Shown: positions 1 to 8,966 of the stretch, piece by piece
Position numbering within the stretch: the stretch's first letter is position 1
How the letters are laid out: each line of letters begins with the position of its first letter
Origin: Ferrimonas lipolytica
Lineage (GTDB): Bacteria; Pseudomonadota; Gammaproteobacteria; Enterobacterales; Shewanellaceae
Reading direction: 5' to 3'
Assembly (NCBI RefSeq): GCF_012295575.1
Contig: NZ_CP051180.1
Coordinates: forward strand, 1,426,001 to 1,490,000
Length of the DNA stretch: 64,000 bases
Notes under the pieces: model-generated
Told to the model about the DNA's origin: nothing
What the model saw: the letters and a program-made list of their open reading frames with translations, nothing else
Database searches by the model: none
Made by a program: the position numbers and the translations under genes

Positions 1-471
1 ATGCCATATACCGCGCTACAGATGGAAGGCCGTGACATCTACATCCGCGAAGGGTGTGTAGGCTGCCACAGCCAGATGATCCGTCCGTTCCGCGCTGAAA
101 CTGAGCGATACGGTCACTACAGCGTTGCCGGTGAAAGCGTTTGGGAACACCCGTTCCTTTGGGGTTCTAAGCGTACCGGTCCTGACTTGGCTCGTGTTGG
201 CGGTCGTTACTCCGATGATTGGCACCGAGTTCACCTTATCGATCCCCGTGCCGTTGTACCAGAGTCCAACATGCCCGGTTTCCCTTGGTTAGAGGAAAAC
301 CGAGTTGATAGCTCCGACACCGTTGCCAAGTTGAAACTGTTCCGCGATAACTTTGGCGTACCATACGGCAGTGACGAAGAGTTGGAACAGGATGCAGCAA
401 CCTTGGCTGATAAGACTGAAATGGACGCACTGATTGCCTACTTACAGGTTCTCGGTACTGGTCTCAAATAA
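1..471 (+). CDS. ccoO: cbb3-type cytochrome c oxidase subunit II, C-terminal part
   Basis: Membrane-anchored monohaem cytochrome c subunit that passes electrons to the catalytic CcoN subunit. The single CxxCH haem motif (CVGCH, residues 19-23 of the visible part) is followed by the family block [15 protein letters not shown] and by [15 protein letters not shown]. The distal ligand methionine is probably the one in ESNMPGFPW. Only 156 residues are visible against about 200 for the family, and the N-terminal membrane helix is missing. The ATG at base 1 is therefore an internal methionine and the gene starts before the window. It is followed after 7 bases by ccoQ. Confidence 0.95.
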   Translation: MPYTALQMEGRDIYIREGCVGCHSQMIRPFRAETERYGHYSVAGESVWEHPFLWGSKRTGPDLARVGGRYSDDWHRVHLIDPRAVVPESNMPGFPWLEENRVDSSDTVAKLKLFRDNFGVPYGSDEELEQDAATLADKTEMDALIAYLQVLGTGLK

Positions 472-478
472 GGAATTG

Positions 479-640
479 ATGATGACTATCGGAACGTTTC
501 AAGCTTATTACACCCTGACGCTGTTCGTAATCATGATCGGCATTATTGGTTGGGCCTACTCTAAGCGAAACCGCAGTAGCTTCGATGAAGCAGCTGATTT
601 GGTGTTTGCCGATGAGTCCGAACGGACTGATAAGGAGTAG
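479..640 (+). CDS. ccoQ: cbb3 oxidase small subunit CcoQ
   Basis: A 53-residue protein with one membrane helix (about residues 8-24, TLTLFVIMIGIIGWAYS) and a charged cytoplasmic tail ending in DESERTDKE. This is the layout of CcoQ/FixQ, the small accessory subunit that stabilises the oxidase. There are two adjacent in-frame ATGs (479 and 482). AAGGA at 470-474 lies 4 bases before the first and 7 before the second, so 482 may be the true start. An in-frame extension upstream to 434 would run back into ccoO and lacks support. It sits between ccoO and ccoP as in other proteobacteria. Confidence 0.88.
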   Translation: MMTIGTFQAYYTLTLFVIMIGIIGWAYSKRNRSSFDEAADLVFADESERTDKE

Positions 641-646
641 CACTAA

Positions 647-1999
647 ATGAATACATTTTTAAGCCTAATGGTCATGTTCTGCACCACTGTGGTGTTGGTT
701 GGCTGTTTCTTTTTGCTTCGTCACTGTTTGAAGAACAACACCGATGTTAAAGAAGGTGAGTCCATGGGACACTCCTTTGATGGCATCGAGGAGATGAATA
801 ACCCGCTACCTAAATGGTGGTCGGTGATGTTCTTTATCACCATTATCTACTCGGTAGGTTACTTGGTGTTGTTCCCTGGTTTTGGTAACTTCGCCGGGGT
901 CCTGAACTGGAGTTCATCTAACCAAGCGGTGTTGAGCTTAGCTGAATCAGAAGAGGCTGCTGCAGTAGCTAAAGCTGAAGGCACTCAGGTTATGGTGCAA
1001 TACGACCGAGAAGTAGCACAGGCAGATGATAAGTTTGGTCCTATCTTCGCTGCGTTTGCAGCTAAGCCAATTGAAGCGCTTGCCGCAGATCCGGATGCCA
1101 CCAAGGTTGGTCAGCGCCTGTTTTTACAAAACTGTGCCCTTTGTCATGGCTCCGACGCCCGTGGCTCACGCGGTTTTCCTAACTTAACTGACGCCGATTG
1201 GCTGTATGGCGGTAGCCCTGAAACCATCAAAGCGTCATTGCTGCATGGTCGAAACGGCATGATGCCGCCCAAAGGTGGCTTACCAATTGACGACGCGGAA
1301 GTACCGGCGTTGGTTGAGTATGTGCGTAGCCTTTCTGGGACTCCTCACGACAAATTGATGGCATCGGAAGGACTCGCTTCATACCAAAAGGGCTGTTTTG
1401 CCTGTCATGGTATGGCCGGTGAAGGTAACCAAGCGCTTGGCGCCCCAGCGTTAAATGACACCGTATGGCTATATGGTAGCGGTCGTGCTGACATTACCCA
1501 CTCCATCGTCAATGGTCGTTCTGGCAAAATGCCAGCATGGGACAAGGTACTAGGCGAAGATAAGGTTCACCTTATCACCGCTTACGTATACAGCCTCTCA
1601 GTTGGTAAAACTGCCGAGGTTAACGCTAACATCGCGCCAGTTAAAGCGCGACCTGGCGCACCTGCTAGCTCGAGCAATGACGACACAAGCACTGATTTCG
1701 CTGCGTTAGCCAGCCGTCCAATGGAAGAGCTTGCTACTGATGTCGATGCTCAGGCAGCCGGTAAGACGTTGTTTGCTGCCAACTGTACTGTCTGTCATGG
1801 TTCAGAAGGTCAAGGTATGGGGGCTTTCCCTAATCTAACCGATTCCGAATGGATCTATGGTGGCACCACCGCTGACATCAAAACCACTATCATGCACGGT
1901 CGTACCGGTGCTGCTGGTAATATGCCGGCGTGGGATAAGGTGTTGGGCGAGGACAAAGTCCACGTTCTTAGCTCCTATGTTTACAGTCTAAGCAACTGA
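647..1999 (+). CDS. ccoP: cbb3 oxidase subunit III with three haem c domains
   Basis: Electron-entry subunit of cbb3 oxidase. It has two N-terminal membrane helices (about residues 5-25 and 58-77) around the conserved GHSFDGIEEMNNPLPKWW block, then periplasmic cytochrome c domains. Haem motifs are at C163-ALC-H167, C250-FAC-H254 and C380-TVC-H384. Most CcoP/FixP proteins have two such domains and about 300 residues; this one has 450 and three. Domain 3 (about 350-450) shares FPNLTD and IYGG-type residues with domain 1, and an identical 14-residue stretch MPAWDKVLGEDKVH with domain 2 (295-308 and 426-439). A proline/serine/aspartate-rich linker (about 330-350) joins it. AAGGAG at 632-637 supports the start. 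Tri-haem CcoP is known in Neisseria. Confidence 0.95.
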   Translation: MNTFLSLMVMFCTTVVLVGCFFLLRHCLKNNTDVKEGESMGHSFDGIEEMNNPLPKWWSVMFFITIIYSVGYLVLFPGFGNFAGVLNWSSSNQAVLSLAESEEAAAVAKAEGTQVMVQYDREVAQADDKFGPIFAAFAAKPIEALAADPDATKVGQRLFLQNCALCHGSDARGSRGFPNLTDADWLYGGSPETIKASLLHGRNGMMPPKGGLPIDDAEVPALVEYVRSLSGTPHDKLMASEGLASYQKGCFACHGMAGEGNQALGAPALNDTVWLYGSGRADITHSIVNGRSGKMPAWDKVLGEDKVHLITAYVYSLSVGKTAEVNANIAPVKARPGAPASSSNDDTSTDFAALASRPMEELATDVDAQAAGKTLFAANCTVCHGSEGQGMGAFPNLTDSEWIYGGTTADIKTTIMHGRTGAAGNMPAWDKVLGEDKVHVLSSYVYSLSN

Positions 2000-2006
2000 T
2001 AACAGA

Positions 2007-2036
2007 AGCTAAGCCCCGCAATCGCGGGGCTTTTTT
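2007..2036 (+). terminator. rho-independent terminator after ccoP
   Basis: Perfect stem GCCCCGC (2013-2019) / GCGGGGC (2024-2030), loop AATC, followed by six T. It closes the structural ccoNOQP genes and separates them from the assembly genes. Confidence 0.93.
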
Positions 2037-2074
2037 AGCTTAGCTATACATCCATTTAATCAAAGGACTCCCGA

Positions 2075-2551
2075 ATGAAAGTACAACCATGGTACCAGCA
2101 GTTTTGGCCTTGGTTTCTGATTGTCTTACCATTGTGTGCAGTCAGTGCTTCGCTTTACACCTTCTATCTTGCTAATACTTCCCAGTTCTCACTCGTATCT
2201 GAGGATTACTACAAGAAAGGTAAAGGCATCAATCAAGATTTAAGTCGTCTTCGTGCCGCTAAATCATTAGGGTTGGTGTTTCGAATCGATCAAACTGGCA
2301 ATACCATTGCACTAAGCCAACACGGAGGTGATGAGATAGGTACCGCTCTCACTATTCGCTTCCACCACGCAACCATTGCCGCCAACGACTTTGAACAGGT
2401 TGTTACCGCCGACGGTGACGGCCACTACCGCATTGTTACTGATACACCAGTGACCGGAAAATGGCGGGTTCAGATTGAAAGCTACGATTCATCGTGGCAG
2501 CTAAAAACAAAAATAACGCTGCCGTTGTCAGACTCTCACTGGTTAAATTAA
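2075..2551 (+). CDS. FixH family protein (cbb3 oxidase assembly)
   Basis: A 158-residue protein with one N-terminal membrane helix (about residues 14-32) after PWYQQFWPWFLI, then a periplasmic domain. The YYKKGKGINQDLSR stretch after the helix is typical of FixH-type proteins, which are needed for cbb3 oxidase biogenesis together with the CcoI copper pump. AAAGGA lies 8 bases before the ATG. The stop codon at 2549-2551 overlaps the likely ribosome binding site of ccoI, so the two are probably translationally coupled. Confidence 0.85.
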   Translation: MKVQPWYQQFWPWFLIVLPLCAVSASLYTFYLANTSQFSLVSEDYYKKGKGINQDLSRLRAAKSLGLVFRIDQTGNTIALSQHGGDEIGTALTIRFHHATIAANDFEQVVTADGDGHYRIVTDTPVTGKWRVQIESYDSSWQLKTKITLPLSDSHWLN

Positions 2552-2560
2552 GGCTCTTCT

Positions 2561-4924
2561 GTGTCGCAAAGCTGTTTTCACTGCGCCGAGCCGATCCCGG
2601 CTAACACGCACTTTTCTAGCGATATCAATGGCACTGATGAAGCCATGTGTTGCCCCGGCTGTGCCGCCGTAGCCGATGCTATTATGGCCGCTGGCCTTAC
2701 CGATTATTATCGATACCGCACCGATGCCGGCCAGCGCCAAAACGTGCCGGCGGAGTTAGCGACACTTGCAGCCTACGATCTGGCTGAAGTTCAACAAGAG
2801 TTTGTTGCTCAAAACGGAAATTTTAGTGAAGTGTTGCTAAGCCTCGATGGGATCAGCTGTGCTGCCTGCGCTTGGCTAATCGAAAAGCACCTACATCGGA
2901 TTGATGGCATTAGTCGGATCGACGTTAATACCACCACACAACGAGCAGTATTGGTGTGGGATAACAATCTGATTTCTCTCTCTCAGGTATTAACTGAAGT
3001 CGCCACTATTGGCTACCGCGCCGCGCCGTTTCAACTCGACCAGCAAGAGCAAGAGAACGCCAAGCAAAGTCAAACATTGCTATTACGGGTTGGCCTAGCG
3101 GGACTTGCAGCAATGCAGGTGATGATGCTTGCCGTGGCGCTGTATACTGGATATTTCTACGATCTCGAAGTTGAATACCGCAACTATTTTCGGTGGGTCA
3201 GCTTGGTGTTTGCCACCCCAGTAGTGTTGTATTCAGCCCAGCCATTTTATTTCAGTGCCCTGCGAGCACTATTCAGCCTAAAAGTGAATATGGACGTGCC
3301 GGTGTCGCTCGCCATCGTTTTGGCCTACGGTGCCTCCGTCGCAGCAACGGTCTCCGGCAGAGGCGAGGTCTACTTCGAATCAGTGGCGATGTTCACCTTC
3401 TTTTTATTACTTGGGCGCTTAGCGGAACAAAGGGCACGACGTAAAGCATCTGAGCACGCCAGTAACCGCCAAAAGCTGATCCCAGTTACCGCCTCCATTG
3501 TTACCGCTGACGGCGTGATGCAGGTTGTGGCGAAAAGCGTTCAGGTCAGCAATACCGTGCGCATCCTACCGGGAGAAAGCCTGCCAGCGGATGGGGTGAT
3601 CTCTAGCGGTAGCACAGAGATTAATGAAGCGATGTTAACTGGCGAAGAACGCCCAGTCGCCAAATCTATCGGTGATACGGTATTCGCCGGTACCGTTAAC
3701 CTTGGCCAGCCGTTTGATTATCAGGTCACCGCCATCGGTGCTGAGCTTAGAATCAACACCTTGGTTCGTCTGCAGGAACAAGCGGCAATCGATAAACCTG
3801 CTATTGCACAACGTGCTGATGAGATAGCAGCTTATTTTGTACCAGCGTTGCTCGTTATTGCCGCGCTTACCTATGGTTATTGGCATTTCGTTAAACCGGC
3901 TGATGCCTTTTGGATAACGCTGTCGGTATTAGTGGCGACCTGCCCATGTGCACTTGCCCTAGCAACACCAGCAGCACTAACCTGTGGTACCAACCGCATG
4001 ATGAAACACGGCCTGTTAGTCCGAAGTGCTCGAGTTCTTGAAACCTTACCTAAACTTACTACGTTGCTGTTTGATAAAACCGGTACGCTTACCTACGGCA
4101 AGTTTTCACTACAACACACTGAGCTATTGCAATCCGATGTCGACCAACAACGTATTGTCGCAATAGCTGCAGCGCTGGAAAGCCATAGTTCTCACCCATA
4201 TGCTTCCGCGTTTGCGCCATTTCAAACCGCGAGCGTTGTCGCCAATACCAATCGCAATGTCATTGGCCAAGGTTTGATTGGGGTGGTTGATGGTGTTGAA
4301 TATCGAATCGGCCGTGCCTCTTTTGCCGATGGCACTGACGACAACTATATCTACCTTGCGAATAACAGTGGTGCACTAGCACGGTTCCTTGTCAGCGATA
4401 GTATCCGCAACGACGCAGCCTCAACCATTACTGAACTTCGCCTGCGTAAGTTAAACTGCCAAATGCTCTCGGGCGATCCCAACCCGAGTTCACTAACGGT
4501 TGCCAACGAACTGAATCTCGATAGTGCCAAGCATAATTGCTCACCGGAGCAAAAACTTGATTATCTCAAGCGCTGTCGTCAACAGGGGCAAACCGTTGCC
4601 ATGTTTGGCGACGGCATTAACGATGGTCCGGTTTTAGCTGGTGCGGACGTATCGGTTGCAATGGGTCATGGTACCGATTTGGCCAAGTGCCATGCGGATT
4701 TGATCCTACTGGGAGACAAATTACAGCCGATTATTGACGGTATTAAGGTAGCTAAACGAACCAATAGAGTGATTAAGCAGAATTTGTTGCTGTCGCTGTG
4801 TTACAACAGCCTTATCGTGCCATTGGCAGTGTCTGGTTTGGTGGCGCCCTATGTAGCAGCAGCGGGTATGTCACTTAGTTCATTAGTGGTATTAGCCAAC
4901 AGTTTGCGGCTTCTTAAGGATTAG
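2561..4924 (+). CDS. ccoI: copper-translocating P1B-type ATPase CcoI/FixI
   Basis: Inner-membrane copper pump supplying cbb3 oxidase assembly. The 787 residues show an N-terminal cysteine-rich region (CFHC, CCPGC), a heavy-metal-associated domain with GISCAACAW (CAAC at 100-103), a membrane helix pair, the TGEE actuator motif, the intramembrane CPCALALATPAALT metal site (about 463), the phosphorylation motif DKTGTLT (about 505) and GDGINDGPVLAGADV (about 683). The start is GTG at 2561, with AAGG overlapping the fixH stop. The N-terminal zinc-finger-like cysteines before the HMA domain are usual for the CcoI/FixI subgroup. ccoS follows after 2 bases. Confidence 0.95.
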   Translation: MSQSCFHCAEPIPANTHFSSDINGTDEAMCCPGCAAVADAIMAAGLTDYYRYRTDAGQRQNVPAELATLAAYDLAEVQQEFVAQNGNFSEVLLSLDGISCAACAWLIEKHLHRIDGISRIDVNTTTQRAVLVWDNNLISLSQVLTEVATIGYRAAPFQLDQQEQENAKQSQTLLLRVGLAGLAAMQVMMLAVALYTGYFYDLEVEYRNYFRWVSLVFATPVVLYSAQPFYFSALRALFSLKVNMDVPVSLAIVLAYGASVAATVSGRGEVYFESVAMFTFFLLLGRLAEQRARRKASEHASNRQKLIPVTASIVTADGVMQVVAKSVQVSNTVRILPGESLPADGVISSGSTEINEAMLTGEERPVAKSIGDTVFAGTVNLGQPFDYQVTAIGAELRINTLVRLQEQAAIDKPAIAQRADEIAAYFVPALLVIAALTYGYWHFVKPADAFWITLSVLVATCPCALALATPAALTCGTNRMMKHGLLVRSARVLETLPKLTTLLFDKTGTLTYGKFSLQHTELLQSDVDQQRIVAIAAALESHSSHPYASAFAPFQTASVVANTNRNVIGQGLIGVVDGVEYRIGRASFADGTDDNYIYLANNSGALARFLVSDSIRNDAASTITELRLRKLNCQMLSGDPNPSSLTVANELNLDSAKHNCSPEQKLDYLKRCRQQGQTVAMFGDGINDGPVLAGADVSVAMGHGTDLAKCHADLILLGDKLQPIIDGIKVAKRTNRVIKQNLLLSLCYNSLIVPLAVSGLVAPYVAAAGMSLSSLVVLANSLRLLKD

Positions 4925-4926
4925 AA

Positions 4927-5082
4927 ATGGAAATCATCTACCTGTTGATCCCTATAGCAATGTTGTTTGTCGGCATCGCGGTGGCAGTATTCTTTTGGGC
5001 CGTGCGTTCTAAACAATACGACGATCTCGATCGGGCCGGTTCATCAATTTTGTTTGATGAAGACCAACACAAGCCTAAATAA
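4927..5082 (+). CDS. ccoS: cbb3-type oxidase assembly protein CcoS
   Basis: A 51-residue single-helix membrane protein: MEIIYLLIPIAMLFVG, then FFWAVRSKQYDDLDRAGSSI, the family signature, with a hydrophilic C-terminus (FDEDQHKPK). CcoS is needed for cofactor insertion into cbb3 oxidase. It starts 2 bases after the ccoI stop. Its own TAA overlaps the next gene's ATG (TAATG at 5080-5084), so the run is tightly coupled. Confidence 0.92.
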   Translation: MEIIYLLIPIAMLFVGIAVAVFFWAVRSKQYDDLDRAGSSILFDEDQHKPK

Positions 5083-5771
5083 TGCAGCAATATGATTTTT
5101 TCGCGGCATTGATTGTCGGTCTGCTCGGTGCTGGCCATTGTTTTGGTATGTGCGGAGGGGTTGTTGGTGCATTCAGTCAGGCGCTTGCACCGGCCCATCG
5201 GCTAAGTTTGCAGCATCGAATCACCTATACCCTATCCTATAATCTCGGCCGGATAAGCAGCTATGTGATTGCTGGGGCTGTTGTTGGCTTAAGCAGCAGT
5301 GCTCTGGTCACTATCAGTTCAACTGACCACGTAATTAGCGTTTTACAGGCGTTAGCCGGAATCATGCTAGTATTAATGGGCCTATATGTTGCTCAGTGGC
5401 TTAAATGGCTGGCGTTTGTCGAGCAATTAGGCAAGCCACTTTGGCAGGCATTGACTCCCGTCCGACAAGCATTAAACGTCATTGACTCGCCATCAAAGGC
5501 ATACGCTGCCGGTATGGTATGGGGCTGGCTCCCCTGTGGTTTAGTGTACTCAACCCTGACTTGGGCACTGGCATCTGGTAGCGCTATTAGCGGTGCTCAG
5601 ATTATGCTTGGATTTGGATTGGGAACCTTACCCGCGCTGATCACAATGGGTGCGGCTTCAACCCTAATTTACAACCTCTTGCGGAAGAAAAAACTACGAA
5701 TAATTAGTGGTTTAGTCTTAATTGCTTATGGTGCGCAAATGGCATATATTGCGCTAAATCAATTTGTTTAA
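5082..5771 (+). CDS. TauE/SafE-like membrane protein of the cbb3 assembly cluster
   Basis: A 229-residue polytopic inner-membrane protein with about six hydrophobic segments. It carries the paired motifs GLLGAGHCFGMCGGVVGAF near the N-terminus and WGWLPCGLVYS in the middle. The HCFGMCGG and PCG cysteines are characteristic of the subgroup encoded with ccoI and ccoS (often called CcoH or sulfite exporter TauE/SafE family), thought to take part in copper delivery or oxidase maturation. The exact substrate is not known. It overlaps ccoS by one base and ends 16 bases before fnr. Confidence 0.85.
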   Translation: MQQYDFFAALIVGLLGAGHCFGMCGGVVGAFSQALAPAHRLSLQHRITYTLSYNLGRISSYVIAGAVVGLSSSALVTISSTDHVISVLQALAGIMLVLMGLYVAQWLKWLAFVEQLGKPLWQALTPVRQALNVIDSPSKAYAAGMVWGWLPCGLVYSTLTWALASGSAISGAQIMLGFGLGTLPALITMGAASTLIYNLLRKKKLRIISGLVLIAYGAQMAYIALNQFV

Positions 5772-5787
5772 TCGACGGGTGTAATGG

Positions 5788-6573
5788 ATGACGTTCGAGC
5801 GTACTAACTTTAGAGATCAATTGTCCTCTAAAAGCAGTGAAGACAATAAAGTTGGACTCTGTAATGAGATCCATTGCCACAATTGCAGCATGAAATCGCT
5901 GTGTATTCCATTCTCGCTTAACCTCAATGATATAGACGATCTCGACTCCATTATCGAGCGTAAACGTCCTATCCATAAAGGCGACTTGCTGTTCCAATCG
6001 GGTCAGCCACTCAAGTCACTTTACGCTATCCGTTCTGGCTCAATAAAGTCCTACACCATCACCGAGTCAGGTGAAGAACAGATAACCGCGTTTCATTTAG
6101 CTGGCGACGTGATTGGTTTTGACGGGATCCATAAAGACTGTCACCAAAGTTTTGCTCAGGCGCTTGAAACCGCAATGGTGTGCGAAATCCCATACGATAC
6201 TCTCGATGCACTCTCGGCAGAATCACCGGCACTACGCCATCAAATGATGCGTTTGATGAGTCACGAAATTGTTAGCGATCAAGAGATGATTCTGCTTCTG
6301 TCTAAAAAGAATGCCGAACAGCGCCTCGCTGCATTTCTGAGTAACCTAGCTAACCGTTTTGGCAGTCGTGGTTTTTCGAGCAAGGAATACCGCTTGACCA
6401 TGACCCGCGGTGATATCGGTAACTACCTTGGTCTTACGGTCGAAACCATTAGCCGTTTGTTAGGCCGCTTCCAAAAATCGGGTTGGATTGATGTCCAAGG
6501 TAAGTACATTAAGATCCTTGATATGGCTGTGTTAACCAAGGCCTCTGGTCAACAAGGCAATCAAGGCAGCTGA
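5788..6573 (+). CDS. fnr: FNR/EtrA-type oxygen-responsive transcription regulator
   Basis: CRP/FNR family regulator of 261 residues. An N-terminal cysteine cluster C25..C30-HN-C33-SMKSL-C39 and central C132 (ETAMVCEIP) match the four [4Fe-4S] ligands of E. coli FNR (the last three of the cluster plus the central one). A cAMP-fold domain follows, then a helix-turn-helix with [15 protein letters not shown]. The recognition residues E, S and R are as in E. coli FNR, so TTGATnnnnATCAA should be the target. It begins 16 bases after the TauE-like gene and may be read with the cbb3 assembly genes, placing the oxygen sensor with the oxidase it usually regulates. An upstream ATG at 5784 is out of frame. 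Confidence 0.95.
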   Translation: MTFERTNFRDQLSSKSSEDNKVGLCNEIHCHNCSMKSLCIPFSLNLNDIDDLDSIIERKRPIHKGDLLFQSGQPLKSLYAIRSGSIKSYTITESGEEQITAFHLAGDVIGFDGIHKDCHQSFAQALETAMVCEIPYDTLDALSAESPALRHQMMRLMSHEIVSDQEMILLLSKKNAEQRLAAFLSNLANRFGSRGFSSKEYRLTMTRGDIGNYLGLTVETISRLLGRFQKSGWIDVQGKYIKILDMAVLTKASGQQGNQGS

Positions 6574-6609
6574 ATGCCATTCATGCGCGCTGTTATTTCG
6601 GAAACAAAA

Positions 6610-6623
6610 CTGATCTAGAACAA
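6610..6623. promoter_or_regulatory. possible FNR-type site upstream of uspE
   Basis: CTGAT-CTAG-AACAA matches 8 of the 10 fixed positions of TTGATnnnnATCAA. It lies about 60 bases before the uspE start, in the only non-coding gap (6574-6682) of this part. No good -10 element is seen at the class II distance, so this is a weak call. Confidence 0.3.
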
Positions 6624-6682
6624 GATAATTCCATAGTTTCATGCCAACATCTAAGTAACGGATGAAATGGTGAGGTACTAAT

Positions 6683-7615
6683 ATGAGCAATTATCAGCAC
6701 ATTCTTGTTGTCATAGATCCAAGCAAAGAGGAGCAAGGCGCGCTTAATCGTGCTCAGTTGATGGCGCAGCGTTGCAACGGACAACTTACCCTTTTTATGA
6801 GTATCTTCGACTTCTCTTATGAGATGACATCGATGCTCTCCGCCGAAGATCGAGAAACCCTGCGCGACGGCATTATCGACCAACGTCAACGTTGGCTGGA
6901 ACAACTCGCGGCGCCGCTTCGGGAAAAAGGCCTCAACGTGCTAACTAAGCTCTGTTGGCACAACCGCCCCTTTGAAAGCATCATTCAGCACGCGTTAACT
7001 GCCAAATGCGACATGATAGTCAAAAGCACCCACGTCCACGCCAAACTTAAGTCTGTTATCTTTACCCCAACCGATTGGTCATTGATGCGCAAAGCCCCAA
7101 TGCCGGTATTGCTGGTTAAGGAACACGACTGGTCATCGCAAGGCGCCATTCTGGTTGCTGTAAATGTTGCTGCGGAAGATGAAGATCATCGCTCCCTCAA
7201 CGATAAACTGATCAAACGGGCCCAATCTCTAGTTCAATTTAATGATGCGCCAATCCATTTGGTTAATGGTTATCCGGGTACGCCCGTTAATATCGCTATT
7301 GAACTGCCCGACTTCGACGCCCACGCTTATAACAATTCGCTCCGTACTCACCATGAAGAGCGCATCTATGAGTTAGGTGCACATTATCAGTTAGGTAAAG
7401 ATCGGTGCCACGTGCTCGAAGGGATGCCTGAGGATGTGATCCCAGACTTAGCGAAAGAGATGAATGCGTCAATAGTGATTATCGGAACCATTGGTCGAAG
7501 TGGTTTATCCGCGGCATTAATTGGCAACACCGCCGAACACGTAATTGACCAAATTGACTGCGATCTACTCACCGAAAAACCAGCAAGCTTCGTTAGTCCC
7601 GTTGCTAACAACTAA
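6683..7615 (+). CDS. uspE: tandem-domain universal stress protein UspE
   Basis: 310 residues, two Usp domains in tandem: about 1-150 (MSNYQHILVVIDPSKEEQGAL to MPVLLVKEHDW) and about 155-305. The second domain ends with the family's IIGTIGRSGLSAALIGNTAE segment, a G-x2-G-x9-G(S/N)-type motif. UspE acts in stress resistance and motility/adhesion in E. coli, where the gene is also next to fnr. The fnr-uspE-ttcA order seen here is a common gammaproteobacterial arrangement. GAGG at 6672-6675 supports the start. Confidence 0.93.
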   Translation: MSNYQHILVVIDPSKEEQGALNRAQLMAQRCNGQLTLFMSIFDFSYEMTSMLSAEDRETLRDGIIDQRQRWLEQLAAPLREKGLNVLTKLCWHNRPFESIIQHALTAKCDMIVKSTHVHAKLKSVIFTPTDWSLMRKAPMPVLLVKEHDWSSQGAILVAVNVAAEDEDHRSLNDKLIKRAQSLVQFNDAPIHLVNGYPGTPVNIAIELPDFDAHAYNNSLRTHHEERIYELGAHYQLGKDRCHVLEGMPEDVIPDLAKEMNASIVIIGTIGRSGLSAALIGNTAEHVIDQIDCDLLTEKPASFVSPVANN

Positions 7616-7640
7616 CCTTATTGATGTAACGCTGATATCA

Positions 7641-7670
7641 AGACCCGAAGAGTTTTGCCTTCGGGTCTTT
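7641..7670 (+). terminator. terminator after uspE
   Basis: Perfect 10-bp stem AGACCCGAAG (7641-7650) / CTTCGGGTCT (7659-7668) with a short T stretch. It lies 25 bases after the uspE stop. Confidence 0.85.
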
Positions 7671-7730
7671 ACCCTGCCCCTTCATGCTGTAAAATGCCCG
7701 CCCTTATCTTAATCAACGAGAGGGTTGCTG

Positions 7731-8666
7731 GTGGAAGAGCTCAGCCAAACACAGAAAACACGCTTAGCCAAATTGCAAAAACGACTGCGCCATGAAATGG
7801 GCAGCGCTATCCAAGACTACAACATGGTCGAGGAAGGTGATGTGGTTATGGTGTGCCTATCTGGTGGCAAAGACAGCTATACCATGCTCGATATCCTGCA
7901 GAACCTGCAACAGCGAGCGCCGGTAAACTTTAAACTGGTTGCGGTTAACCTTGATCAGAAGCAGCCTGGTTTCCCAGAAGATGTACTGCCGAACTACCTC
8001 AAGAGTACCGGCGTGACCTATCACATCCTGGAAAAAGATACCTATTCCATCGTTAAAGATAAAATCCCAGAAGGTAAGACGACCTGCTCGTTATGTTCGC
8101 GCCTTCGCCGTGGCACCTTATATGGATTTGCACAAAAGATTGGTGCAACCAAAATTGCTCTCGGTCACCATCGCGATGACATCATCGAAACCATGTTTCT
8201 TAACATGTTTTTTGCCGGCAAGCTGAAGGCAATGCCACCGAAGCTACTTTCCGACGACGGCGCCAACGTGGTTATCCGTCCGATGGCCTACAGCCGCGAA
8301 AATGACATCGCCGAGTATGCCGAACTGAAGCAGTTTCCAATCATCCCTTGTAATTTGTGTGGTAGCCAAGAAAACCTGAAGCGGAAACAGGTTAAACAGA
8401 TGCTTATCGATTGGGATACTCAGTTCCCTGGACGTATCGAAACCATTTTTACTGCCATGCAAAACACGGCACCATCGCAGCTAGTTGATCGCAACCAGTT
8501 TGATTTTGTCAGTTTGAAGCAGGATCCAGATGCCAAATTTGAAGGTCAGGTAGCGGAAGCAGATCTGCCAGCCTTCGACTTTCTCGATATCGACAATTCT
8601 GGCAACATTAACCTTGATAAGAGGTCTGCCGAATCAATTGATGTGGTGCAGGTATTTAAACCTTAA
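7731..8666 (+). CDS. ttcA: tRNA 2-thiocytidine(32) synthetase TtcA
   Basis: PP-loop ATPase carrying a [4Fe-4S] cluster that thiolates cytidine 32 of tRNA. The PP-loop [10 protein letters not shown] is at about residues 44-53. The two CxxC pairs CSLC (about 119-122) and CNLC (about 207-210) are the conserved Fe-S/sulfur-transfer cysteines. I chose GTG at 7731 (311 residues) because GAGAGGG at 7718-7724 sits 6 bases before it. TTG at 7725 is in frame but directly abuts the Shine-Dalgarno sequence. Confidence 0.93.
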   Translation: MEELSQTQKTRLAKLQKRLRHEMGSAIQDYNMVEEGDVVMVCLSGGKDSYTMLDILQNLQQRAPVNFKLVAVNLDQKQPGFPEDVLPNYLKSTGVTYHILEKDTYSIVKDKIPEGKTTCSLCSRLRRGTLYGFAQKIGATKIALGHHRDDIIETMFLNMFFAGKLKAMPPKLLSDDGANVVIRPMAYSRENDIAEYAELKQFPIIPCNLCGSQENLKRKQVKQMLIDWDTQFPGRIETIFTAMQNTAPSQLVDRNQFDFVSLKQDPDAKFEGQVAEADLPAFDFLDIDNSGNINLDKRSAESIDVVQVFKP

Positions 8667-8683
8667 CTGCAATTATGTGAGTT

Positions 8684-8720
8684 CACTAAAAAGCCCGCTA
8701 GATAAGCGGGCTTTTTAGTG
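8684..8720 (+). terminator. strong terminator after ttcA
   Basis: 16-bp perfect stem, 8684-8699 and 8705-8720, loop AGATA, including the AAAAAGCCCGC/GCGGGCTTTTT core. The A-run and T-run on the two sides could make it act in both directions. Repeat copy A begins directly after it. Confidence 0.9.
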
Positions 8721-8938
8721 CTGTGTCGCGGTGGCGACGGCACATTCTTGTATGCATTAGGGGGGAGCTTCGCCCTAATGCAATCCCCCTTGCCTTAGGT
8801 CGCAGTCCAAAACGCTTCGCTGAACTGCTCCAATGCGGCAGAAGAACAATAGCGGTAGTGCTTTACCCTTGTATCGCGACTTGCCTAACCAGTGCTTTAA
8901 CAGCATTGAAAAGAGCAACACTTAATCGGTACACAGCC
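8721..8938 (+). repeat. dispersed intergenic repeat, copy A (left end missing)
   Basis: 218 bases filling most of the gap between ttcA and the bax-like gene. It shares with copy C the block TGTCGCGGTGGCGAC, then CATTCTTGTATGCA, GGGGAGCT and CCTTAGGTCGCAGTCCAAAA. It shares with copies B and D the other end (ACCCTTGTATC, ACTTGCCTA, GTGCTTTAACAGCATTG, CAACACTTAA) and stops at ACACAGCC. Compared with copies B, C and D about 70 bases of the left end are absent. An extra hairpin TGCATTAGGG/CCCTAATGCA (8753-8762, 8773-8782) is unique to this copy. No protein is encoded: the open frame across it is a by-product. Confidence 0.8.
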
Positions 8939-8966
8939 CTTTTTGATCCAATCAGCAGCCTTACTG

